Shown here piece by piece: positions 1 to 7,472 of a DNA stretch of 32,658 nt. A program made the translations under genes and the position numbers. The stretch is from Candidatus Hungatella pullicola. Lineage in GTDB: Bacteria > Bacillota > Clostridia > Lachnospirales > Lachnospiraceae. The notes beneath the pieces were generated by a model. It did no database searches, was not told the DNA's origin, and worked only from the letters and a program-made list of their open reading frames with translations. Each line of letters begins with the position of its first letter. Position 1 is the first letter of the stretch. Where the stretch lies: contig DXFU01000079.1 of the NCBI GenBank assembly GCA_019114305.1, forward strand, positions 1-32,658, in the 5' to 3' direction.

Positions 1-1
1 T

Positions 2-715
2 GGTCCTACTTTCCGGGCAGAAAATTCCAATACTACCCGCCACGCGGCTGAATTCTGGATGATTGAACCGGAGATGGCTTTCGCTGATTTAAATGATGAT
101 ATGGAACTTGCCGAGGCCATGCTGAAGTATATTATCCGCTTTGTTCTGGAACACGCCCCTGAGGAGATGAATTTCTTCAATCAGTTTGTTGACAAGGGGC
201 TTCTGGATCGTCTCAACAACGTTTTAAACTCTCAGTTTGCCCATGTAACCTACACTGAGGCTGTAGAACTTCTGGAGAAGCACAACGATCAGTTTGAGTA
301 CAAAGTATTCTGGGGCTGTGACCTTCAGACAGAACATGAACGGTATTTGACAGAGCAGCTGTTTAAACGGCCGGTATTTGTTACCGATTATCCAAAAGAG
401 ATTAAGGCCTTTTACATGAAGATGAATCCTGATAATAAAACCGTAGCAGCTGTAGACTGCCTGGTTCCAGGAATCGGCGAGATCATAGGCGGCAGCCAGA
501 GAGAGGATGACTACGACAAGCTGGTAGCCAGAATGGAAGAGCTGGGACTTAAAAAAGAGGATTATGATTTCTATCTGGATCTTCGCAGATACGGTTCTGC
601 CCGTCACGCAGGATTTGGTCTTGGATTTGAGCGATGTGTTATGTACTTGACAGGAATGTCCAACATTCGTGATGTCATTCCTTTCCCAAGAACGGTAAAG
701 AACTGCGAACTTTAA
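2..715 (+). CDS. asnS: Asparagine--tRNA ligase, C-terminal part (5' end outside window)
   Basis: Cytoplasmic class II aminoacyl-tRNA synthetase that charges tRNA-Asn. The open frame runs in from base 2 with no start in the window. It opens with the class II motif 2 region ([20 protein letters not shown]), typical of AsnS/AspS, and ends with motif 3 ([20 protein letters not shown]) followed by the AsnS-type C-terminus DVIPFPR. The wording [11 protein letters not shown] and [12 protein letters not shown] fits AsnS better than AspS. About 237 residues are present of a family length near 460, so the anticodon-binding domain is outside the window. The TAA stop is at 713-715 and a terminator follows at once, so this is the end of its transcription unit. 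Confidence 0.95.
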   Translation, partial: GPTFRAENSNTTRHAAEFWMIEPEMAFADLNDDMELAEAMLKYIIRFVLEHAPEEMNFFNQFVDKGLLDRLNNVLNSQFAHVTYTEAVELLEKHNDQFEYKVFWGCDLQTEHERYLTEQLFKRPVFVTDYPKEIKAFYMKMNPDNKTVAAVDCLVPGIGEIIGGSQREDDYDKLVARMEELGLKKEDYDFYLDLRRYGSARHAGFGLGFERCVMYLTGMSNIRDVIPFPRTVKNCEL

Positions 716-724
716 TTGTATATT

Positions 725-749
725 GGGAAGCTGAATTCTTCCCGTTTTT
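725..749 (+). terminator. Rho-independent terminator after asnS
   Basis: GGGAAG (725-730) pairs with CTTCCC (738-743) across a 7-nt loop and is followed by GTTTTTC. It starts 9 bases after the asnS stop and separates asnS from the repair genes. Confidence 0.75.
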
Positions 750-848
750 CTCATAAGGGAGTGGTGCAACAGCTTCCGTCCGTTTCAGGCCGGATTCTTT
801 GCAGCACCCCCTTTGTGGCATTTTATCAGGAATTTTGAGGTAAATCTT

Positions 849-1919
849 ATGAAATTCATACATATCGCAGATGTCCACTGGGGGATGAGCCCTGACAGCG
901 ACAAACCCTGGAGCAAAGAGCGTTCCCAGGACATTAAAGATACCTTTGCCAGGGTGATTAAGCAGGCCAAATATCTGGAAGCGGACTGCCTGTTTATTTC
1001 CGGAGATCTGTTTCACAGACAGCCTCTGATGCGTGATCTGAAAGAGGTTAATTATCTTTTTTCCACCATACCTGAAGTACGGGTTGTGATGATTGCAGGC
1101 AATCACGACAGAATACGAAGCAACTCCGCCTACCTCAATTTTACGTGGGCCCCTAATGTAACATTTCTCATGGGAGAAGAACTGGAAAGCGTTTATTTTG
1201 AAGAACTTAACACGGAAGTATATGGCTTCAGCTATCACACTACAGATATTCCGGAAAATCGGCTGGATCATTTGAAGGTACCAAACAACGGAAGAATCCA
1301 TGTGCTGCTGGGCCACGGGGGAGATGCCAATCACATCCCCTTTGACAAAGGCGCCATGGCTGCCCTGGATTTTTCCTATATTGCTATGGGGCATATCCAC
1401 AAACCAGAAGTACTGATTGAAAACCGAATGGCTTTTGCCGGTTCCCTTGAGCCTCTGGACAAAACAGAATCCGGACGCCACGGAATGTTTGTGGGAGAAA
1501 TCAACCAAGTAAGCCGAATGGTAACCTCACTGAAATTTGTTCCCATGGCCAAGCTTCAGTATATTTCTCTGGCTGTCAATGTTTCCACTGGCACCACCAA
1601 TACAGAGCTGGCCATGAAAATCACTCAGGAAATTCAAAACCGGGGCACGGATCATATTTATCGGTTCCGCATAAAAGGCATGAGGGACCCTGATATATCC
1701 TTTGATCTGGATATGCTTTCCACCCGATTTAAAATTATGGAAATCATAGACGAGTCAGAACCGCAGTATGATTTCAGCGCCCTTTTTGCAGAACATCCCA
1801 GCGATATGATTGGCTTCTATATTCAGGCTCTTCAGAAGCCGGAAATGAGTGTTGTGGAAAAGAAAGCGCTGTACTACGGCATTAATGCGCTGCTGCGCAC
1901 CACAGACGAAAGGAGCTGA
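849..1919 (+). CDS. SbcD/Mre11-type DNA repair exonuclease subunit (YhaO-like)
   Basis: Calcineurin-like metallophosphoesterase of 356 aa, expected to act as the nuclease half of an Mre11-Rad50 (SbcCD-like) DNA end-processing complex. Visible metal-binding motifs are ADVH (residues 7-10), GDLFH (52-56), GNHD (84-87), GHGGD and GHIH near the middle. The upstream in-frame TTG at 813 was rejected: the ATG at 849 has a GAGG 8-9 bases before it, and the MKFIHIADVHWG start is typical of the family. The C-terminal third (from about residue 250) would be the capping/ATPase-contact part. The ATPase partner starts 2 bases after the stop, so the two are translationally coupled. The pairing and gene order match the yhaO-yhaN arrangement of Bacillus better than classical sbcD-sbcC. 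Family assignment is firm; the exact biological substrate is inferred. Confidence 0.88.
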   Translation: MKFIHIADVHWGMSPDSDKPWSKERSQDIKDTFARVIKQAKYLEADCLFISGDLFHRQPLMRDLKEVNYLFSTIPEVRVVMIAGNHDRIRSNSAYLNFTWAPNVTFLMGEELESVYFEELNTEVYGFSYHTTDIPENRLDHLKVPNNGRIHVLLGHGGDANHIPFDKGAMAALDFSYIAMGHIHKPEVLIENRMAFAGSLEPLDKTESGRHGMFVGEINQVSRMVTSLKFVPMAKLQYISLAVNVSTGTTNTELAMKITQEIQNRGTDHIYRFRIKGMRDPDISFDLDMLSTRFKIMEIIDESEPQYDFSALFAEHPSDMIGFYIQALQKPEMSVVEKKALYYGINALLRTTDERS

Positions 1920-1921
1920 CC

Positions 1922-3784
1922 ATGAAAATACTGGATCTGTACATAAACGGCTTCGGCAAATTTCATGGCCGGAACCTTTCCTTTGGAGACGGCCTTAACA
2001 TTGTCTACGGCAAAAATGAGGCCGGCAAATCCACCATACATACCTTTATCCGCGGTATGCTTTTCGGCATTGAACGCCAAAGAGGCCGGGCCTCCAAAGG
2101 AGACCTTTACACCAGATACGAACCCTGGGAAAACAGCGGCACCTATGAAGGTCAGCTGCGGCTGGAACACAACGGGCATATCTACCGGATTCAGCGGATT
2201 TTTCAGAAAAGCCGCAAGGAGTTTAAAATTGTGGACGAAACAGCCGGAAAAGAAATCCAGGCAACCAAAGCATTTATGGATGAACTTTTAGGCGGATTAA
2301 GTGAAACAGTCTACAACAACACCATTAGCATCGGGCAGTTAAAGGCTGCCACCGATGAGGGGATGGTAGGCGAACTGAAAAACTACATTGCCAACTTAAA
2401 CACAACAGGGAATCTGGCATTAAACATTACAAAGGCCACCTCTTTTTTAAAATCCCAGAAAAAGGCGCTGGAATCCCAGATGGTTCCTGAGGCAGCCAGG
2501 ACCTATACCTCCCTGTTAGGGGAGATTCGGAATCTGGAAAAGGAGATTTCCGCTCCGGAATACGAAAACCAGATTCAATCCTATCAAACTATAAAAAATC
2601 AGGTAAAGGACAGGCTGGAAGAAAAACAGAAGGAAAGAGAAGAGCTTCTGCAGAAGATTGCCAGAGGAAAACAGCTTCTCTCCAGCAATCAATTTACTGA
2701 TCAGGACTCTATCACCGCCTACTCCGTAAAGACTCAGAATACCTTTGACGAGTATATGGATGCCAAGGCCGCCTGTGAAAAAAAGGCCAAGAAACTAGTT
2801 TCTGTTCTCTCTTTGATTCTTGCCACAGTTCTTTTATGCCTTGCAGGAGCTGTTTATTTTACAGGAAACAGCCTTTCCCTTCTTTCCGCCCTGAATCTGG
2901 ACAGGACTGCTTTAATGGCTTCACTCACAGGAACGGCCATTATCTTTTATCTCATTGGTCTTCTCCTTTTTATGCGCCTGAGACACCGGCAGAAGGATAT
3001 GGATTTAAGCGGAAAGATGCTTCAGGAGATCTTTTCCAAACATCTGGGAAATATGGATATATCAATAGAAGCAATGAGAAGCTTTCAGGCCAGAATGGCA
3101 GAATTTACCCGCTTAAGCTCTGCCATATCCAAGTCAGAACTGGCCCTGAAGAGGAAAGCTGAGGAAATTGCCCAGCTTCAGGACAATGAAGAAAACTGCA
3201 GCCAAGCCATTGAAAAGCAGCAGAAAAGCCAGTGGGAGCTGGAACGGAAGCTGGAGCATCTGGCCGGATGCCGAACTCAGGCGGAGGGACTTAAGCATAT
3301 TCTGGCAGAAAACGATCGGGTCCGCACAGAGATCTCTGCCATCGATCTTGCCCTGGATACTCTCACCACACTGTCTACCTCCATCCGGGATTCCTTCGGA
3401 CTTTATTTAAATAAAACCGCGTCCGATCTGATCGCCGGTATAACAGGCGGGATCTACACCAGCATGAGCGTAGATGAAAATCTCAATGTATTCTTAAATA
3501 CAAAAACCAAGCTGGTTCCACTAGAACAGGTCAGCAGCGGTACCATGGATCAGGTATATCTGGCGCTCCGTCTGGCCGCAGCCCAGCTGATTCAAGGCGA
3601 CAGCCAGAACATGCCTCTGATTTTTGACGACAGCTTTGCCCTGTATGATGATGATCGTTTAAGAACAGCGCTCAAATGGCTGGCAAAAACTTATTCCGGC
3701 CAGATTATCTTATTTACCTGCCACCAGAGAGAGGCTCAGATGCTGACGGCAAATCAGATTGAGTATCAGCTGATAGAGCTGTAA
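1922..3784 (+). CDS. SbcC/Rad50-like AAA ATPase with membrane hairpin (YhaN-like)
   Basis: A 620-aa ABC-class ATPase of the Rad50/SMC type. N-terminal Walker A is GKNEAGKST (about residues 35-43). The C-terminal signature region is LEQVSSGTMDQVYLALRLAA, and Walker B is PLIFDDSFALYDDDRL. Between them are two charged coiled-coil stretches (about 190-240 and 380-460) that flank two hydrophobic segments at about 292-314 and 330-352, which look like a transmembrane hairpin. Bacillus YhaN and SbcC are usually 950-1050 aa, so the coiled-coil arms are much shorter here. The start is fixed by AGGAG 7 bases upstream, 2 bases past the nuclease stop. It is expected to drive the nuclease encoded upstream in DNA end repair, perhaps tethered to the membrane. 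The membrane placement is inference from hydrophobicity only. Confidence 0.85.
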   Translation: MKILDLYINGFGKFHGRNLSFGDGLNIVYGKNEAGKSTIHTFIRGMLFGIERQRGRASKGDLYTRYEPWENSGTYEGQLRLEHNGHIYRIQRIFQKSRKEFKIVDETAGKEIQATKAFMDELLGGLSETVYNNTISIGQLKAATDEGMVGELKNYIANLNTTGNLALNITKATSFLKSQKKALESQMVPEAARTYTSLLGEIRNLEKEISAPEYENQIQSYQTIKNQVKDRLEEKQKEREELLQKIARGKQLLSSNQFTDQDSITAYSVKTQNTFDEYMDAKAACEKKAKKLVSVLSLILATVLLCLAGAVYFTGNSLSLLSALNLDRTALMASLTGTAIIFYLIGLLLFMRLRHRQKDMDLSGKMLQEIFSKHLGNMDISIEAMRSFQARMAEFTRLSSAISKSELALKRKAEEIAQLQDNEENCSQAIEKQQKSQWELERKLEHLAGCRTQAEGLKHILAENDRVRTEISAIDLALDTLTTLSTSIRDSFGLYLNKTASDLIAGITGGIYTSMSVDENLNVFLNTKTKLVPLEQVSSGTMDQVYLALRLAAAQLIQGDSQNMPLIFDDSFALYDDDRLRTALKWLAKTYSGQIILFTCHQREAQMLTANQIEYQLIEL

Positions 3785-3808
3785 AGGACCCAAAAGCCTG
3801 ATACCAAA

Positions 3809-3866
3809 GCAGCCGGAGGCGGTATGAAACCTAAGTTGTTCCATACCGCCTCCGGCTGCAGTTTTT
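3809..3866 (+). terminator. Strong rho-independent terminator after the repair operon
   Basis: A perfect 18-bp stem (GCAGCCGGAGGCGGTATG at 3809-3826 with its complement at 3842-3859), 15-nt loop, then a run of five T at 3862-3866. On the other strand only three T follow, so it mainly serves the plus-strand genes, though it also lies beyond the prs stop. Confidence 0.9.
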
Positions 3867-3910
3867 CTGCCAGAAAATTCCACGCTCCCGCAGAAGAGCC
3901 AAAAATCATT

Positions 3911-5092
3911 TTAATCCCTGTCACCGGCTCTGTACTTATCCAACAATCTGTTTATTCTTCTTGTAGGATTCAGCAGATCGCTTAAAGAAGCATCGTGATT
4001 CAGATTATCAATAATAAGAGCAATGTATTTGCTCATGTCCACGTCAATGTAATATGGCTTGGATAAAAGATCCGGAGTCTGATATACCAGATTGGTAGTA
4101 AGAATCCGATCTATGATGCCCTTATCATAATACTCGTCAAACTTGGCCAGTCCGTTGGTAAACAGGCCGAAGGTTGCGCATACAAATACTTTTCTGGCTT
4201 TTCTTCTCTTTAATTCTTTTGCAACATCTAACATGCTTTCTCCGGAAGAAATCATATCATCTACAATAATTACATCCTTGCCTTCCACGCTGGAACCCAG
4301 GAACTCATGGGCTACAATAGGATTGCGGCCATTTACAATCCGGGTATAATCCCTGCGCTTATAGAACATACCCATATCAAGGCCCAGCACATTGGCGAAG
4401 AAAACAGCGCGGTTCATTCCGCCTTCATCCGGGCTGATTACCATCATATGGTCGCTGTCAATGTCCAATTCCTTTTCCTCTTTTAACAGATATTTAATAA
4501 ACTGATAAATAGGCTGAACCGTTTCAAAGCCTCTGAGAGGAATGGCATTCTGTACTCTTGGGTCATGAGCATCGAACGTAATAATATTTTCCACGCCCAT
4601 ATTAACCAGTTCTCTTAAAGCCAAAGCGCAGTCCAAGGACTCTCGGCTGGTTCTCTTATGCTGTCTGCTTTCATAGAGGAATGGCATAATCACGTTAATA
4701 CGATGAGCCTTACCAGCTGCTGCGGCGATCACTCGCTTCAGATCCTGGAAATGATCGTCTGGAGACATATGATTGGTCATGCCGCACAGAGAATAAGTAA
4801 GACTGTAATTGCATACATCTACCATCAGATACAGATCTGCACCGCGGACAGATTCTTCCAGTGTTCCCTTGGCCTCTCCGCTTCCAAATCGCGGGGTGCT
4901 TGCCCCTATAATATAGGAATCCCTCTGGTAACCGGCAAAAGCAATGGTGGACTTGTGTTCACTTTCCCTCTCTCTTCTCCAGTCTACCAGATAATTATTT
5001 ACCTTTTCTCCCAGCTGCTTACAGCTTTTCAGGGGAATCAGGCCCAGAGGTCCGGCAGGGATGGTCTCAATGATCTTCTCTTCGTATAACAT
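3911..5092 (-). CDS. prs: Ribose-phosphate pyrophosphokinase, long divergent form
   Basis: Makes PRPP from ribose 5-phosphate and ATP for nucleotide, His, Trp and NAD synthesis; cytoplasmic. The PRPP loop VIIVDDMISSGES (about 274-286) corresponds to the canonical VDDMIDTGGT. The flexible-loop region MPFLYESRQHKR (136-147) replaces the usual YARQDRK, and TFDAHDP (172-178) stands for the catalytic DLHA region. At 393 aa it is about 75 residues longer than standard bacterial Prs (about 315), with an extended N-terminus and extra C-terminal segment. This long type occurs in clostridia. The start has GGAGGAG 7 bases upstream. It follows dnaI by 71 bp and has its own promoter, so it need not depend on the replication genes. 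Activity is probable, but the altered PRPP loop and catalytic segments leave room for changed regulation. Confidence 0.85.
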   Translation of the reverse strand: MLYEEKIIETIPAGPLGLIPLKSCKQLGEKVNNYLVDWRRERESEHKSTIAFAGYQRDSYIIGASTPRFGSGEAKGTLEESVRGADLYLMVDVCNYSLTYSLCGMTNHMSPDDHFQDLKRVIAAAAGKAHRINVIMPFLYESRQHKRTSRESLDCALALRELVNMGVENIITFDAHDPRVQNAIPLRGFETVQPIYQFIKYLLKEEKELDIDSDHMMVISPDEGGMNRAVFFANVLGLDMGMFYKRRDYTRIVNGRNPIVAHEFLGSSVEGKDVIIVDDMISSGESMLDVAKELKRRKARKVFVCATFGLFTNGLAKFDEYYDKGIIDRILTTNLVYQTPDLLSKPYYIDVDMSKYIALIIDNLNHDASLSDLLNPTRRINRLLDKYRAGDRD

Positions 5093-5133
5093 GTTTTCTC
5101 CTCCAACGTAAATTTTACATTACAACGGTTTCA

Positions 5134-5162
5134 TTTATATCATTATGCGCCTGATTAGTCAA
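5134..5162 (-). promoter_or_regulatory. Sigma-A promoter for prs
   Basis: On the minus strand TTGACT (5162-5157) is followed after exactly 17 nt by TATAAA (5139-5134). The -35 starts right at the dnaI stop, about 65 nt upstream of the prs ATG. Confidence 0.75.
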
Positions 5163-5163
5163 G

Positions 5164-6159
5164 CTAATCAAAGCGTTTTGCCTTTTTTCTAATACGGATA
5201 TCATCCCCGTACAGGGGAATTACCGTGTACTTGCTGATAATTCTGGAAGTTACCCGCTCTGTATACCTGTCCCTCAGCTCATTGATGGGATGGTTGGTTG
5301 AAATAATTGTGGACCGGGACATATTCATCCGCTCGTTAATACAATAAAACAGCTGGGATGAAGTAAAGCTGTTATTCAGTTCCGTACCCAAATCATCAAT
5401 AATCAAAAGATCGCATTCCAAAATATGCTGATACATCCCCCTGATGTCATCCTCGCTGTCATAATCAAAACGATTCCTGGAAAACACCTGGAACAAATCA
5501 TTTGCCGGAAGATAAATAACAGAATAATACCGGTCAATCAAAGCCTTTGCAATGCAGTTGGTCAAAAAAGTCTTGCCTACTCCCGTTGGGCCTGTAAACA
5601 GAAGATTTCCATGCTTTTCAGAAAATTCATCTACAAACCTCCGGCAGGTATCCACCACCTGAACCATATATTCCTTTACCGTTTTGTCCAAAACCGGTAT
5701 CTTCCTTGCATCATCAAAATAATCAAAAGAAAAGGTTGAAAAATTCTCCTTGGCTATAATCTCTTCAATATTGGACTGAGCATAAAGATACTTCATTTCT
5801 GCCTGACGAAAACAGTGACATTTCTTTCCCTGCCGATATCCCGTATCCTGACAGTCCTTGCAGCGATAATGGGTCTCCATATAATCCACCGGAAAACCGG
5901 CTGACTGAAGAAGAATCGCTTTCTGCTCTCTCAAATCAGCAATCTCTTCCCGAAGGTCCTCCAGCGCCTTTTTGTCTCCTCCCAGAAGTCTCCTGGCACT
6001 CTCCACCGCTCTTGTGCTGATGGAGTCTTCCAGCTCTTTCATAACCGGAATTCTTCTGTAAACCTCCTGAACCCTTTCCTCCAGCTGATGACGGTTCTTC
6101 AGCTGCTGCTGCTGATACCCCCGCATAATTGCGTCATACTGGGAATTACTTAATGGCAT
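5164..6159 (-). CDS. dnaI: Helicase loader, DnaI/DnaC-type AAA+ ATPase
   Basis: A 331-aa AAA+ ATPase expected to load the replicative helicase DnaB/DnaC at origins and stalled forks. Residues 1-90 form a charged helical region. A zinc-type cysteine cluster follows (C100, C103, C114, C116), as in Bacillus DnaI, then Walker A GPTGVGKT (190-197), Walker B LLIIDDLG (about 251-258) and a sensor/arginine-finger region near TSRIISKY. Start is fixed by AAGGAGG 5-6 bases upstream of the ATG. It lies 10 bp downstream of the dnaD-like gene, so the two are one operon, the usual loader plus DnaD pairing in Firmicutes. IstB transposase helpers share the ATPase fold, but no transposase is nearby and the cysteine cluster favours DnaI. 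Confidence 0.88.
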   Translation of the reverse strand: MPLSNSQYDAIMRGYQQQQLKNRHQLEERVQEVYRRIPVMKELEDSISTRAVESARRLLGGDKKALEDLREEIADLREQKAILLQSAGFPVDYMETHYRCKDCQDTGYRQGKKCHCFRQAEMKYLYAQSNIEEIIAKENFSTFSFDYFDDARKIPVLDKTVKEYMVQVVDTCRRFVDEFSEKHGNLLFTGPTGVGKTFLTNCIAKALIDRYYSVIYLPANDLFQVFSRNRFDYDSEDDIRGMYQHILECDLLIIDDLGTELNNSFTSSQLFYCINERMNMSRSTIISTNHPINELRDRYTERVTSRIISKYTVIPLYGDDIRIRKKAKRFD

Positions 6160-6169
6160 TGCATCCTCC

Positions 6170-7240
6170 TTACTGCTCTTTTAACTGCTGAAGCACCAGG
6201 GCGTCATAGTCAATATCCCTCTGCGGAAAGTTCTGGAACTGATTTTGAGCCGGTTTCGGCTGAGGAGTATTCCTGATGCCTGCAGGGTGGGTCTTTTTGT
6301 CCCGTCCCGCATGCTGCACATCCAGATTTCTCACATCCGCCATAGAACGAACTTTTGCCTTTTTCCACTGGGAAAGGATCTTGTCCGCGTACTTAAAGCT
6401 TGGAGTATGGGTGGCCTCCATAGTTCGGTTGCAGGCTTCCAGCACCAGTTCTCTGGTAAATCCATACACTCGGAACCATTTATCCATCATCTCCCGCTCT
6501 GTGTCTCCCGGCTTCCTGTCATTTAAACCAAACGCTCTCATAACTGCAAAGGAATCCTTTGAAAAGGAAGAAGCGTAGGCCTTAGCCTGGTCAACTGTTT
6601 TCAGTCCCTTCTCGTGCCAGCTGATAGCTACCGTTTCAATATAACGGATGCTGCTGTGGCCGCCCTGGACGCAATATTCCACCACATATTCCAGCAGCTC
6701 TGCAGACATATGAAGTCCATCATAGAGATATGCAAAAATCTGGCACTCCCTCTGGGTAAACACTTTGTTCATATATTTCTGAGCAATGTAAAGCAGCTGA
6801 GAAAAATCCTCATCTCCTGCCAGACTGCTGATCTTCTCCGGAGAGTAGGAATCCCTCTCCTGCTCATAATTCTCCCGTTTTTCGGGCTGTTCTTCCAAAG
6901 CAGGAGCTGCAGCCTTATTCTGGGAGACCATCACCGCGCAGGCTGTCTCCGATGGCCCCCGGCTCAGTCTTTCTTCCTCCGCCAGCACCCCCGCCTTCTG
7001 CCAGTAAGCAAGCGCTCTTCCCACGTCGGCTTCTGTATGATTCAGAGCGTCAGCAATCATGGAAACGGATATGGTTTCCCCCTGATGCCTGAGTACATAG
7101 AGATACTCCTTAATATACTCGCCATTGGCCTGTGCCATCGCGTGATCAATAAATTCATTGGAAACCATCGTCACATTCAGCGCAAAACTGCTTTTCAAAT
7201 TCACCGTCTTAACCTCTTCCCTTTTTCTTGTTGTTATCAT
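6170..7240 (-). CDS. DnaD/DnaB-domain replication initiation protein
   Basis: Replication initiation and restart protein that works with DnaA and the helicase loader. The N-terminal part (about 20-100) reads as a winged-helix domain: NEFIDHAMAQANGEYIKEYL then SVSMIADALNHTEADVGRAL. A low-complexity linker follows. The DnaD-type helical domain is at about 215-300, with YGFTRELVLEACNRTMEATH and FKYADKILSQWKKA; the usual family signature YxxxW/ILxxW is visible as ILSQW. The C-terminus is a proline/glutamine-rich tail. Two starts are possible: ATG at 7240 (AGGGG 7 bases upstream) or GTG at 7204 (GAGG 8 bases upstream), giving 356 or 344 aa. The upstream gap carries DnaA-type and Spo0A-type boxes, so its expression is probably tied to the cell cycle and to entry into sporulation. 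Confidence 0.85.
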   Translation of the reverse strand: MITTRKREEVKTVNLKSSFALNVTMVSNEFIDHAMAQANGEYIKEYLYVLRHQGETISVSMIADALNHTEADVGRALAYWQKAGVLAEEERLSRGPSETACAVMVSQNKAAAPALEEQPEKRENYEQERDSYSPEKISSLAGDEDFSQLLYIAQKYMNKVFTQRECQIFAYLYDGLHMSAELLEYVVEYCVQGGHSSIRYIETVAISWHEKGLKTVDQAKAYASSFSKDSFAVMRAFGLNDRKPGDTEREMMDKWFRVYGFTRELVLEACNRTMEATHTPSFKYADKILSQWKKAKVRSMADVRNLDVQHAGRDKKTHPAGIRNTPQPKPAQNQFQNFPQRDIDYDALVLQQLKEQ

Positions 7241-7273
7241 ACCACACCCCTGCGCAAAAAGGAATAGCCCCAG

Positions 7274-7317
7274 TTATCCACCAAAAAAAATGTGGATAAT
7301 GTGGATAATGTGGACAG
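7274..7317 (-). promoter_or_regulatory. DnaA-box cluster upstream of dnaD (distal to murC)
   Basis: Two perfect, directly abutting DnaA boxes, TTATCCACA on the minus strand at 7299-7291 and 7308-7300, with a third abutting near match CTGTCCACA (7317-7309) and an opposed 8/9 match TTATCCACC at 7274-7282. Boxes repeat every 9 bp, in the leader of the dnaD-dnaI operon. Confidence 0.75.
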
Positions 7318-7320
7318 CCC

Positions 7321-7359
7321 TGACGAATACCATTAAAGGCCATGTCGAAACCAGTCGAA
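7321..7359 (+). promoter_or_regulatory. Candidate Spo0A (0A) boxes upstream of dnaD
   Basis: TGACGAA (7321-7327) and TGTCGAA (7343-7349) match the 0A-box consensus TGNCGAA. AGTCGAA (7353-7359) is a 6/7 match starting exactly 10 bp after the second, the spacing used by tandem Spo0A dimers. All three have the same orientation and sit next to the DnaA boxes. Binding itself is inferred. Confidence 0.55.
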
Positions 7360-7398
7360 ATCCCGATAAAATGGCGGTTTGTAAAATTGTGAGACGAT

Positions 7399-7460
7399 AT
7401 TTTATGTAAATTAGAAAATCCACATAGTCTCTTTACATAAAATGTTGAAAACTATGTGGA
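7399..7460. repeat. Two overlapping inverted repeats in AT-rich murC-dnaD gap
   Basis: ATTTTATGTAAA (7399-7410) is the perfect complement of 7432-7443. TCCACATAGT (7419-7428) is the perfect complement of 7451-7460. The two interleave, so the hairpins would exclude one another. The second lies at the murC 3' end and reaches into the murC-proximal DnaA boxes. The stretch is strongly AT-rich. Confidence 0.6.
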
Positions 7461-7472
7461 TAATGTGGATAA
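7455..7472 (-). promoter_or_regulatory. Second pair of abutting DnaA boxes, at the murC stop
   Basis: Two perfect TTATCCACA boxes on the minus strand (7463-7455 and 7472-7464), end to end and ending one base from the murC stop codon. With the first cluster they bracket about 140 bp of AT-rich DNA. Confidence 0.75.

Noticed and set aside
5164..6159. IstB-type transposon ATPase
   Set aside because: No transposase or inverted repeats nearby, and the DnaI-type cysteine cluster and neighbouring DnaD gene are present.
7241..7472. Calling the murC-dnaD gap the chromosomal origin
   Set aside because: DnaA boxes and AT-rich DNA are present, but dnaA, dnaN and rpmH are absent and strand bias cannot be judged from this window. 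Listed only as a DnaA-binding regulatory cluster.
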